From positions 1-7,168 of the forward strand of contig DATCYZ010000133.1 of NCBI GenBank assembly GCA_036526195.1: DNA of 7,168 nucleotides, written 5' to 3'. Both the position numbers and the translations under genes were made by a program. This stretch comes from DATCYZ01 sp036526195 (GTDB lineage Bacteria; Pseudomonadota; Gammaproteobacteria; Burkholderiales; SG8-39). This document shows positions 1 through 7,131 of this stretch, piece after piece. The stretch's first letter is position 1. Every line of letters begins with the position of its first letter. The notes beneath the pieces are model-generated. The model saw nothing but the letters and a program-made list of their open reading frames with translations, made no database searches and was not told the origin of the DNA.

Positions 1-2181
<2,181 letters not shown>

Positions 2182-2197
2182 TGCCGACTCGCTCCGT

Positions 2198-2214
2198 CCC
2201 GGGGCTACCCCGGG
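2198..2214 (-). promoter_or_regulatory. GC-rich hairpin in the rpoD leader
   Basis: A perfect 7-bp inverted repeat (CCCGGGG, loop TAG on the mRNA strand, CCCCGGG) lies 16 nt before the rpoD ATG and just upstream of its weak GGAG ribosome site. It has no U-run after it, so it is not an intrinsic terminator. A role in mRNA stability, in processing between dnaG and rpoD, or in tuning rpoD translation is inference only. The E. coli MMS transcript is processed between dnaG and rpoD, but no processing site can be identified here by sequence. Confidence 0.45.
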
Positions 2215-2278
2215 TTCAGGTGATCGCGCGCCACAGGTCTGGGCCCGGGTGCACGGCAGGAACTGCGGGAAACCGGTA

Positions 2279-2287
2279 AGTATAGCA
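2279..2287 (-). promoter_or_regulatory. Extended -10 promoter for rpoD
   Basis: On the minus strand, 14 bp after the dnaG stop codon, the sequence reads TGC-TATACT: an extended -10 TG dinucleotide followed by a five-of-six match to TATAAT. No good -35 hexamer is found 16-18 bp upstream, which extended -10 promoters tolerate. The predicted start site is near 2270-2273, giving a leader of about 90 nt that contains the hairpin at 2198-2214. This would let rpoD be transcribed independently of the rpsU promoter, as known for internal rpoD promoters in other MMS operons. Start site and strength are inferred. Confidence 0.55.
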
Positions 2288-2300
2288 AACCCGCTGGAGG

Positions 2301-4052
2301 TTACGCCTCCGGGAGCGCCCCCTGCAGGCGTTTGAAGGCCATCAGCCGCGCCTGGTAGGCCTTCTGGTCTTCAAGCGCCTGCAGGCCGTTCTTCAGCATG
2401 GCATCCAGTTCGCCGCGGCGGCGGCGCAGATCGAGCTTGGTCAGCGCATGCGTCACTTCGCTGCGCGATTCCGCCTCGTCCAGGCCGACCTCATCGGCAT
2501 AGCGCTGCGCCCGCAGGACCAGATCGAGTGCCGGATCGCCTTCGAGCGCGTCGATCAGCAGGCGGAACGAGGGTTCCTCGGTACCGCGGTCGAAGTACGC
2601 GCGAATGGCGATCAAGGCCTGCGATTCCGGCAGTTCCGGCGCCAGCAGTTCGGGATCCACGTGCTCGATCAGGGTCAGGTCGTTCACCAGCCCCGCAAGC
2701 AGGCTCCATTCTGGAGAGGTCGGCGCATCGTAGCGGGCACGCGCGCGCACCGGGCGCCGTTCCGGGGCGCGCCCGGGCAGCGCGAGCAGCGTGCGCACGT
2801 CCTCCTCCGACACGCGCGCGAGCTCCGCGATCTCGTTCGCAAGCTGGATGCGCAGGGCGGGCGCGGCGACGCGCTCGAGGTGCGGTTTCGCGGAAGACAG
2901 GAAGCGCGCACGGCCCTCTGCGCTCGAGAGCTCGGATTCGCTGCGCAACTGCGCGATCAGGAACTGCGTCAGGGTTTCGGCCCCCTTCACCCGCGCCTCG
3001 AACGCCTCGCGCCCCTGCGCCCGCACGAAGGAGTCCGGGTCCTCCCCGTCCGGAAGGAAGAGGAAACGGATGGGCTTGTGGTCGGGCGCAAGCGGCAGGC
3101 TCACCTCGAGCGCCCGCCACGCCGCCTTGCGTCCGGCGGCATCGCCGTCGAAACAGAACACCAGCTCGTCGGCGAGCCGCAGCAGCTTGGACACGTGCAC
3201 CGGCGTGGTCGCGGTGCCGAGCGCGGCCACCGCGTAGCCGACCCCGTGCTGCGCCAGCGCCAGCACGTCCATGTAGCCCTCGACTACGAGGGCGCGGCCT
3301 GCGGTGCGGATCGCATCGCGCGCCTGGATAAGCCCGTAGAGCTCGCGGCCCTTCTCGAACACCGGGGTTTCGGGAGAGTTCAGGTATTTCGGTTCGCCCT
3401 CCCCCATCACGCGCCCGCCGAAGCCGATCACCGAACCGCGCTGCGAGAAGATCGGGAACATGATGCGGTCGCGAAACCGGTCGTAGCGCTTGTCCTCGTT
3501 GGCGATGACCAAACCGCATTCGACCAGCGCCTTGTCGTCGTAGGCGGGAAACGCCTGCTTCAGCCCCTGCCAGTCGTCCGGTGCGAAACCGACGCGGAAT
3601 CGCGCCGCGATCTCCCCCGTCAGGCCGCGTCCCTTCAGGTACGCAATGGCGCGCGGGGACTTCTTCAACTCGGCGCGATAGAACTCCATCGCCTGCTCGA
3701 GCAGGCCGTAGAGGTCGGTTTCGCGCTCGCGCCGCGCCGCCTCTTCGGGCGTCCGCGGCTCCGCCGCCGGCACCTGCATGCCGACCGAGCCCGCAAGCTC
3801 CTTGACCGCATCGACGTAACCGAGGCTCGCGTAGGCCATCATGAAGCCGATCGCGTTGCCGTGCGCCCCGCAGCCGAAGCAGTGATAGAACTGCTTGGCG
3901 GGGCTGACGGTGAACGAGGGCGTCTTCTCGCCGTGGAAGGGGCACAGGCCGAGGTAATTCGCGCCGCCCTTCTTCAGCTGGACGTAGCGCGACACCACGT
4001 CGACCACATCGACGCGGTTGAGCAAATCCTGCTTGAACGAATCCGGAATCAT
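2301..4052 (-). CDS. dnaG: DNA primase DnaG
   Basis: Synthesises the RNA primers for lagging-strand and initiation DNA synthesis, working at the fork with the DnaB helicase. The 583-residue product matches the family length (E. coli 581). The N-terminal CHC2 zinc-ribbon ligands C37, H40, C58 and C61 are visible in CPFHGEKTPSF and YHCFGCGAHGNA. The catalytic core holds the RFRDRIMFPI and GFGGRV motifs (about 192-214), and the Toprim domain has E258 in VEGYMDV and D302/D304 in CFDGDAAGRKA, the metal-binding acidic residues. The C-terminal part (about 430-583) is the variable DnaB-binding region, alanine-rich and helical. The frame is open further upstream to 4562, but the family N terminus (MIPDSFKQDLLNRVDVVDVV) fixes the start at ATG 4052. 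No clear Shine-Dalgarno site precedes it, and a 6-codon ORF ends on the start as ATGA. It lies 59 bp after yqeY and 119 bp before rpoD, in the same operon. Low DnaG translation is a known trait of MMS operons and fits the weak start. Confidence 0.97.
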   Translation of the reverse strand: MIPDSFKQDLLNRVDVVDVVSRYVQLKKGGANYLGLCPFHGEKTPSFTVSPAKQFYHCFGCGAHGNAIGFMMAYASLGYVDAVKELAGSVGMQVPAAEPRTPEEAARRERETDLYGLLEQAMEFYRAELKKSPRAIAYLKGRGLTGEIAARFRVGFAPDDWQGLKQAFPAYDDKALVECGLVIANEDKRYDRFRDRIMFPIFSQRGSVIGFGGRVMGEGEPKYLNSPETPVFEKGRELYGLIQARDAIRTAGRALVVEGYMDVLALAQHGVGYAVAALGTATTPVHVSKLLRLADELVFCFDGDAAGRKAAWRALEVSLPLAPDHKPIRFLFLPDGEDPDSFVRAQGREAFEARVKGAETLTQFLIAQLRSESELSSAEGRARFLSSAKPHLERVAAPALRIQLANEIAELARVSEEDVRTLLALPGRAPERRPVRARARYDAPTSPEWSLLAGLVNDLTLIEHVDPELLAPELPESQALIAIRAYFDRGTEEPSFRLLIDALEGDPALDLVLRAQRYADEVGLDEAESRSEVTHALTKLDLRRRRGELDAMLKNGLQALEDQKAYQARLMAFKRLQGALPEA

Positions 4053-4111
4053 TCGCGGGCGGAATCCATTGTTCCAGAACCTCGGGGCACCCGGATCGCC
4101 GGATGAGATCC

Positions 4112-4558
4112 CTAGCCGCCCAGGCGCGCCTTGACCTGCGCGGACGCCTGCGCCATGTCGGCACGGCCGGCCAGGCGTGCCTTGAGCAGCGCCATCACCT
4201 TCCCCATCTCCTTCGGTCCGGTTGCGCCGGTCTCGGCAATCACGGCCTCGATTGCCTGCGAAATCTCCGCGGCATCCGCCTGCTGCGGCAGATAGGCGCC
4301 CAGCACCTCCGCCTCGAAGCGCTCGCCCGCCGCGAGTTCCTCGCGCCCGGCCTTTTCGTACTGGACGATCGATTCGCGGCGCTGCTTGATGAGTTTCTCG
4401 ACGACGCCGATCACGTCGGCATCGTCGAGGTCCGCGCGCCCGTCGATCTCGCGCTGGCGCACGGCCGCGAACAACAGCCGGATGGCGGACAGCCGCGGGG
4501 CGTCCTTCGCCCGCATGGCAGCTTTCATGTCGTCGCTGATGCGATCCTTGAGGCTCAT
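4112..4558 (-). CDS. yqeY: GatB/YqeY-domain protein
   Basis: A 148-residue, mostly helical protein of the YqeY family, related to the C-terminal tail domain of the GatB subunit of tRNA-dependent amidotransferase. It has the family N terminus (MSLKDRISDDMKAAMRAKD), the central YLPQQ element and the C-terminal GPKEMGKVMALLKARLAGRAD block. The GatB relationship suggests a link to tRNA or translation, but the cellular role of stand-alone YqeY is not established. An in-frame start at 4582 is possible; ATG 4558 is preferred because it gives the family N terminus and follows AAGGTG with 5-nt spacing. It lies between rpsU and dnaG, downstream of the terminator at 4581-4616, so it should be expressed only by read-through unless it has an unseen promoter. 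It ends 59 bp before dnaG. Confidence 0.93.
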   Translation of the reverse strand: MSLKDRISDDMKAAMRAKDAPRLSAIRLLFAAVRQREIDGRADLDDADVIGVVEKLIKQRRESIVQYEKAGREELAAGERFEAEVLGAYLPQQADAAEISQAIEAVIAETGATGPKEMGKVMALLKARLAGRADMAQASAQVKARLGG

Positions 4559-4580
4559 GCAATCACCTTCTCGGGGTGCC

Positions 4581-4616
4581 AAAACGAAAACGCCCCGGCG
4601 TGCAGCACCGGGGCGT
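4581..4616 (-). terminator. Intrinsic terminator/attenuator after rpsU
   Basis: On the minus-strand transcript a 9-bp perfect stem (ACGCCCCGG, 9-nt loop, CCGGGGCGT) is followed at once by a U-rich run interrupted once (TTTTCGTTTT, sharing its first T with the stem). It starts 23 nt after the rpsU stop codon and ends 22 nt before the yqeY start. This matches the position and logic of the known partial terminator between rpsU and dnaG in E. coli, which lets S21 be made in large excess over primase. Partial read-through is inferred from the downstream genes lacking another clear promoter before the one ahead of rpoD. Confidence 0.85.
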
Positions 4617-4639
4617 CGACATCGGGATGCGCTCGACGG

Positions 4640-4852
4640 TCAGTACATCTTCGCCGGCAGCATCTGGCTGCGCAGGCGCTTGTGATTGCGCTTCACGGCC
4701 GCGGCAAGCTTGCGCTTGCGCTCGGACGTCGGCTTTTCGTAGAACTCGCGCGAACGCAGTTCAGTGAGCAGGCCGCTCTTTTCGATGGTGCGCTTGAAGC
4801 GGCGCATGGCCACCTCGAAAGGCTCGTTCTCACGGACGCGTACAGTCGGCAT
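4640..4852 (-). CDS. rpsU: Small ribosomal subunit protein bS21
   Basis: A 70-residue basic protein of the 30S subunit that helps mRNA recognition during initiation. The full family sequence is recognisable: the N terminus MPTVRVRENEPFEVAMRRFK, the central KSGLLTELRSREFYEKPTSERKRK and a basic C terminus ending MLPAKMY. The length is typical for proteobacteria (about 70-71). GGGG with a spacing of 5 nt before ATG 4852 is a good ribosome site. It is the first gene of the leftward MMS operon, with a perfect -10 box 33 bp upstream and an intrinsic terminator directly downstream; both support high, partly separate expression. tsaD diverges from the other side of the promoter region. Confidence 0.98.
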   Translation of the reverse strand: MPTVRVRENEPFEVAMRRFKRTIEKSGLLTELRSREFYEKPTSERKRKLAAAVKRNHKRLRSQMLPAKMY

Positions 4853-4885
4853 GCAATCCCCGGTCAGAATTCAGAAAAGGGCGCG

Positions 4886-4891
4886 ATTATA
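4886..4891 (-). promoter_or_regulatory. rpsU (MMS operon) promoter -10 box
   Basis: A perfect TATAAT on the minus strand, set in GCCTATAATCGCGCCC. The predicted start is near 4878-4882, giving a short leader of about 26-30 nt that contains the rpsU ribosome site. The -35 region at 16-18 bp spacing (within TGGCGCAC) is a poor match to TTGACA, so strength may depend on other elements or an activator. Confidence 0.7.
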
Positions 4892-4895
4892 GGCG

Positions 4896-4938
4896 AATCC
4901 GGGGCCTGTGCGCCAGCCCCCCGATACAATCCGGGGCC
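4896..4938. repeat. 11-bp direct repeat in the rpsU/tsaD divergent promoter region
   Basis: AATCCGGGGCC occurs at 4896-4906 and again at 4928-4938, a period of 32 bp, about three helical turns. The first copy abuts the rpsU -10 box and the second overlaps the tsaD -10 box and start-site region. The spacing and placement would suit binding of a regulator to one DNA face, but the region is GC-rich and chance duplication is possible. Confidence 0.4.
4925..4930 (+). promoter_or_regulatory. Probable tsaD promoter -10 box
   Basis: TACAAT (five of six to TATAAT) lies on the plus strand, with a predicted start site near 4937 and a leader of about 40 nt before the tsaD ATG. There is no recognisable -35 hexamer at the usual spacing. 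It sits back to back with the rpsU promoter in the 124-bp intergenic region. Confidence 0.5.
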
Positions 4939-4976
4939 AGATCGTCCCACATGCCACGCACCCCGCACCCGCCCCC

Positions 4977-6038
4977 ATGCTGATCCTGGGCCTGGAAACC
5001 TCCTGCGACGAAACCGGCGTTGCCCTCTACGACACGGCCGCGCTCGGCGAGGGTCGGGTGCACGCGGACGGATTGCTCGCCCACGCGGTGCATTCCCAAG
5101 TGGAGATGCACGCCGAGTACGGCGGCGTGGTGCCCGAACTCGCCTCGCGCGACCACATCCGGCGGCTGGTGCCGCTCACCCGCCGGGTGCTCGCGCAGGC
5201 CGGCCGCAGCGTGTCCGGAATCGACGCCGTCGCCTATACCGAAGGTCCCGGGCTGGCGGGCGCGCTGCTGGTCGCGGCGGCCTTTGCCCACGGGCTGGGC
5301 CTCGCGCGCGATCGCCCGGTGATCGGCATCCACCACCTCGAGGGGCATTTGCTCTCGCCCCTGCTCGGACGCCCGGCGCCCGCCTTTCCGTTCATCGCCC
5401 TGCTGGTGTCGGGCGGCCATACCCAGCTCATGCGGGTCGAGGCGGTCGGGCGCTACGCGCTGCTCGGCGAGACGCTTGATGACGCCGCCGGCGAGGCCTT
5501 CGACAAGACCGCGCAACTGCTCGGACTCGGCTACCCTGGCGGCCCGGCCCTGTCGAAGCTGGCCGAATCGGGCACGCCGGGCCGCTTCGTGCTGCCGCGC
5601 CCGATGCTGAAAAGCGAATCCCTCGACTTCAGCTTCTCCGGGCTGAAGACGGCGGTGATGCTTAAGGTTCGAGAGGCTGCAGAGACCGCGGGCGACGCGA
5701 CCTTCCGCGCAGACCTTGCGCGCGGCTTCGAGGACGCCGTGGTGGAGGTGCTGACCGCCAAGTGCCTGCGCGCGCTCAGGACCTGCGGACTCAATCGGCT
5801 GGTCGTGGCCGGCGGCGTCGGCGCGAACCGGCCGCTTCGCACCGCGCTCGATGCGGCTGCCGCGCGCCAGGGTTGCAGCGTCCACTACCCCGCACCCGAG
5901 CTCTGCACCGACAACGGCGCGATGATTGCCTATGCGGCGGCGCGGCGGCTGGCGAACCCAGCCGCGACGGAACCGCACGCCTTCAGCGTGCGTCCGCGCT
6001 GGGATCTTGCGGCGCTTCAGGCGCCGGCGCGGCCTTAG
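4977..6038 (+). CDS. tsaD: tRNA N6-adenosine threonylcarbamoyltransferase TsaD
   Basis: Catalytic subunit of the TsaBDE system that transfers threonylcarbamoyl from its AMP adduct to A37 of ANN-decoding tRNAs (t6A), in the cytoplasm. The 353-residue product (E. coli 337) shows the ASKHA fold motifs: ETSCDETGVALYD at 7-19, YGGVVPELASRDH at 48-60, metal ligands H120 and H124 in HHLEGH, SGGHTQL at 145-151, GEAFDKTAQLLGLGYPGGP at 172-190, FSFSGLKTAV at 218-227, VAGGVGANRPLR at 277-288 and the third metal ligand D312 in CTDNGAM. A frame extension back to 4908 is open, but the family N terminus sets ATG 4977 as the start. No Shine-Dalgarno sequence is seen; the ATG follows a C-rich stretch, and a 10-codon ORF overlaps it. 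Adjacent to rpsU in a head-to-head arrangement that is conserved in many proteobacteria. Its last 56 bp overlap plsY on the other strand. Confidence 0.97.
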   Translation: MLILGLETSCDETGVALYDTAALGEGRVHADGLLAHAVHSQVEMHAEYGGVVPELASRDHIRRLVPLTRRVLAQAGRSVSGIDAVAYTEGPGLAGALLVAAAFAHGLGLARDRPVIGIHHLEGHLLSPLLGRPAPAFPFIALLVSGGHTQLMRVEAVGRYALLGETLDDAAGEAFDKTAQLLGLGYPGGPALSKLAESGTPGRFVLPRPMLKSESLDFSFSGLKTAVMLKVREAAETAGDATFRADLARGFEDAVVEVLTAKCLRALRTCGLNRLVVAGGVGANRPLRTALDAAAARQGCSVHYPAPELCTDNGAMIAYAAARRLANPAATEPHAFSVRPRWDLAALQAPARP

Positions 6039-6630
6039 CGCCGAGGCGCGGCTCGGTGCCGGCGACGATGCGCACGATGTTGGCACGGTGGCGCCAGAAC
6101 AGCAGCGCCGAGAGCACGAGGATCACCGGCAGCACTGGCCGCAGGCCGAACAGCCAGAACGCGAAGAACGGCGCGAACACGGCCGACACCAGCGCGGCGA
6201 ACGACGACATCCTGAAGAAGGCGGCCATCGCCACCCAGGTGGTGATGGTGCCAAGGCCGAGCCAGGGATCGATGCCGAGCAGCACGCCGGCGGCCGTGGC
6301 AACGCCCTTGCCGCCCTGAAAGCGATGGTACAGGGGAAACGCATGGCCCAGGAACGCGGCCAGCCCGGCGACCGGCGCGTCGATGCCGGCCGCCGCAGGC
6401 ACCCCGGTGTAGAGCACCGCGAGCCACACCGCCAGCCAGCCCTTGCCCGCGTCGCCGACCAGCGTCAGCACCGCGGCCAGCTTGCTGCCGCTGCGCAATA
6501 CGTTCGTGGCGCCGGGATTGCCCGAGCCATAGGCGCGCGGGTCGGGCAATGCCATCACGCGGCTGACCACGATCGCGAACGACACCGATCCAAGGAGGTA
6601 CGCGGCCAGTGCGATCAGCGCGGTCTGCAT
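5983..6630 (-). CDS. plsY: Acyl-phosphate glycerol-3-phosphate acyltransferase PlsY
   Basis: Inner-membrane enzyme that transfers the acyl group from acyl-phosphate to glycerol-3-phosphate, giving lysophosphatidic acid, the first step of phospholipid synthesis in the PlsX/PlsY route. The 215-residue product has several hydrophobic membrane segments and the family motifs: GSGNPGATNVLRSG (35-48), GHAFPLYHRFQGGKGVAT (95-112, with the GGKGVAT phosphate-binding loop) and R140-MSS with following residues. After the last membrane segment and RHRANIVRI comes an Ala/Pro-rich tail of about 20 residues, slightly longer than in the 205-residue E. coli protein. ATG 6630 is chosen; an in-frame GTG lies at 6633. 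There is no real ribosome site, and the -10 box predicts a transcript starting at about 6633, so the mRNA may be leaderless. Convergent with and overlapping tsaD; divergent from folB, 42 bp away. Confidence 0.96.
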   Translation of the reverse strand: MQTALIALAAYLLGSVSFAIVVSRVMALPDPRAYGSGNPGATNVLRSGSKLAAVLTLVGDAGKGWLAVWLAVLYTGVPAAAGIDAPVAGLAAFLGHAFPLYHRFQGGKGVATAAGVLLGIDPWLGLGTITTWVAMAAFFRMSSFAALVSAVFAPFFAFWLFGLRPVLPVILVLSALLFWRHRANIVRIVAGTEPRLGAKAAPAPEAPQDPSADAR

Positions 6631-6639
6631 CACCCGCGC

Positions 6640-6645
6640 ATTCTA
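6640..6645 (-). promoter_or_regulatory. plsY promoter -10 box (leaderless start predicted)
   Basis: TAGAAT on the minus strand (five of six to TATAAT). Counting 7 bases downstream puts the transcript start at 6633, the G of an in-frame GTG and 3 nt before the plsY ATG. The hexamer at -35 spacing would fall at 6663-6668, inside the folB promoter, and does not resemble TTGACA. Confidence 0.5.
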
Positions 6646-6656
6646 CCCGCGCGCCC

Positions 6657-6662
6657 TATAAT
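6657..6662 (+). promoter_or_regulatory. folB promoter -10 box (nearly leaderless start predicted)
   Basis: A perfect TATAAT on the plus strand. The predicted start is near 6669, 4 nt before the folB ATG, which has no Shine-Dalgarno sequence. The -35 position (6634-6639) lies in the plsY start region and shows no TTGACA likeness. The box faces the plsY -10 box with 11 bp between them. Confidence 0.6.
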
Positions 6663-6672
6663 CCCCCGGCCC

Positions 6673-7032
6673 ATGGACCACATCTTCATCCGCGAACTGC
6701 GCCTCGAGGCGCGCATCGGCTTCCACCGGCGCGAGCGCATCGGCCCGCAGGCGGTGCGCATCGACCTCGAGATCGGCATCGCCGACAGCGCCGTCTTCGA
6801 CAGCGACCGCGTCGCCGACTGCATCGATTACGACACCGTCGTCGCGCGCGTGCGCGAGCTTGCCGCCGCCCAGCACTACAACCTCGTCGAGACGCTGGCC
6901 GACCGCATTGCCGGCGTGCTGGTCGGCGAATTCGGCGCGGCCTGGGCGAAGGTCTCGGTGGCCAAGCCGGGCATCATGAAGGATGCGGGGCTGGTGGGGG
7001 TGATGGTGGAGAGGAGGCGGAAGGGGAAGTAG
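6673..7032 (+). CDS. folB: Dihydroneopterin aldolase FolB
   Basis: Cytoplasmic folate-pathway enzyme that converts 7,8-dihydroneopterin to 6-hydroxymethyl-7,8-dihydropterin and glycolaldehyde. The 119-residue product matches the family length and pattern: MDHIFIRELRLEARIGFHRRE at the N terminus with E21 at the conserved substrate-side position, DCIDYDTVV (49-57), LVETLADRIA (71-80, E73 the conserved pterin-anchoring Glu), and the catalytic lysine K98 in SVAKPG. The C terminus VGVMVERRRKGK is typical. The related epimerase FolX is possible, but the AKPG motif and the plsY/tsaD neighbourhood favour FolB. The start at ATG 6673 is set by the family N terminus and lies only about 4 nt from the predicted transcript start. 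It diverges from plsY; no downstream gene is visible before the window ends. Confidence 0.95.
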   Translation: MDHIFIRELRLEARIGFHRRERIGPQAVRIDLEIGIADSAVFDSDRVADCIDYDTVVARVRELAAAQHYNLVETLADRIAGVLVGEFGAAWAKVSVAKPGIMKDAGLVGVMVERRRKGK

Positions 7033-7047
7033 GGGCGGTGCGTTGAT

Positions 7048-7063
7048 TTGGCGGGGGCGCCAA
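7048..7063. repeat. Short stem-loop after folB
   Basis: TTGGCG, a GGGG loop, then CGCCAA form a perfect 6-bp stem 15 nt after the folB stop codon. No U-run follows on either strand, so a rho-independent terminator is not supported; it could protect the 3' end of the folB mRNA. The rest of the stretch from 7033 to 7131 shows no ORF or RNA gene that I can recognise. Confidence 0.35.
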
Positions 7064-7131
7064 TGCCTTCGTCGAGCGGTATCCCTCATTCGAGCGTCCG
7101 CGCCAGATGGGTTTCCCCAAGTCCCGGGTTT

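Noticed and set aside
2320..2340. CTTCAAA near the dnaG 3' end as a heat-shock sigma-32 -35 element
   Set aside because: One mismatch to CTTGAAA, and no CCCCAT-like -10 at the expected distance.
2448..4106. Long open frames of over 550 codons on both strands across dnaG
   Set aside because: Both are shadows of dnaG: low-complexity Arg/Ala/Gly-rich translations with no family motifs, while the dnaG frame has intact zinc and Toprim motifs.
4081..4114. GGATC/GATCC and CCGGATCG repeats between yqeY and dnaG as a terminator
   Set aside because: The stems are only 4-5 bp and no U-run follows; a functional terminator is not supported.
4053..4562. Upstream extension of the dnaG frame to 753 codons
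   Set aside because: It reads antisense-like, Arg-rich sequence through yqeY in another frame; the DnaG family N terminus starts at ATG 4052.
4571..4616. Alternative pairing of the terminator's CGGGG with CCCCG before yqeY as an antiterminator
   Set aside because: Only 5 bp, and the partner is made after the U-run, so it could not prevent terminator folding in time.
4887..6086. A 399-codon minus-strand frame opposite tsaD
   Set aside because: No conserved motifs; the tsaD frame on the plus strand has all expected catalytic motifs.
5926..6672. Possible fusion upstream of folB (368-codon open frame)
   Set aside because: The frame before ATG 6673 is antisense to plsY and has no domain; the folB family N terminus and its own -10 box mark the true start.
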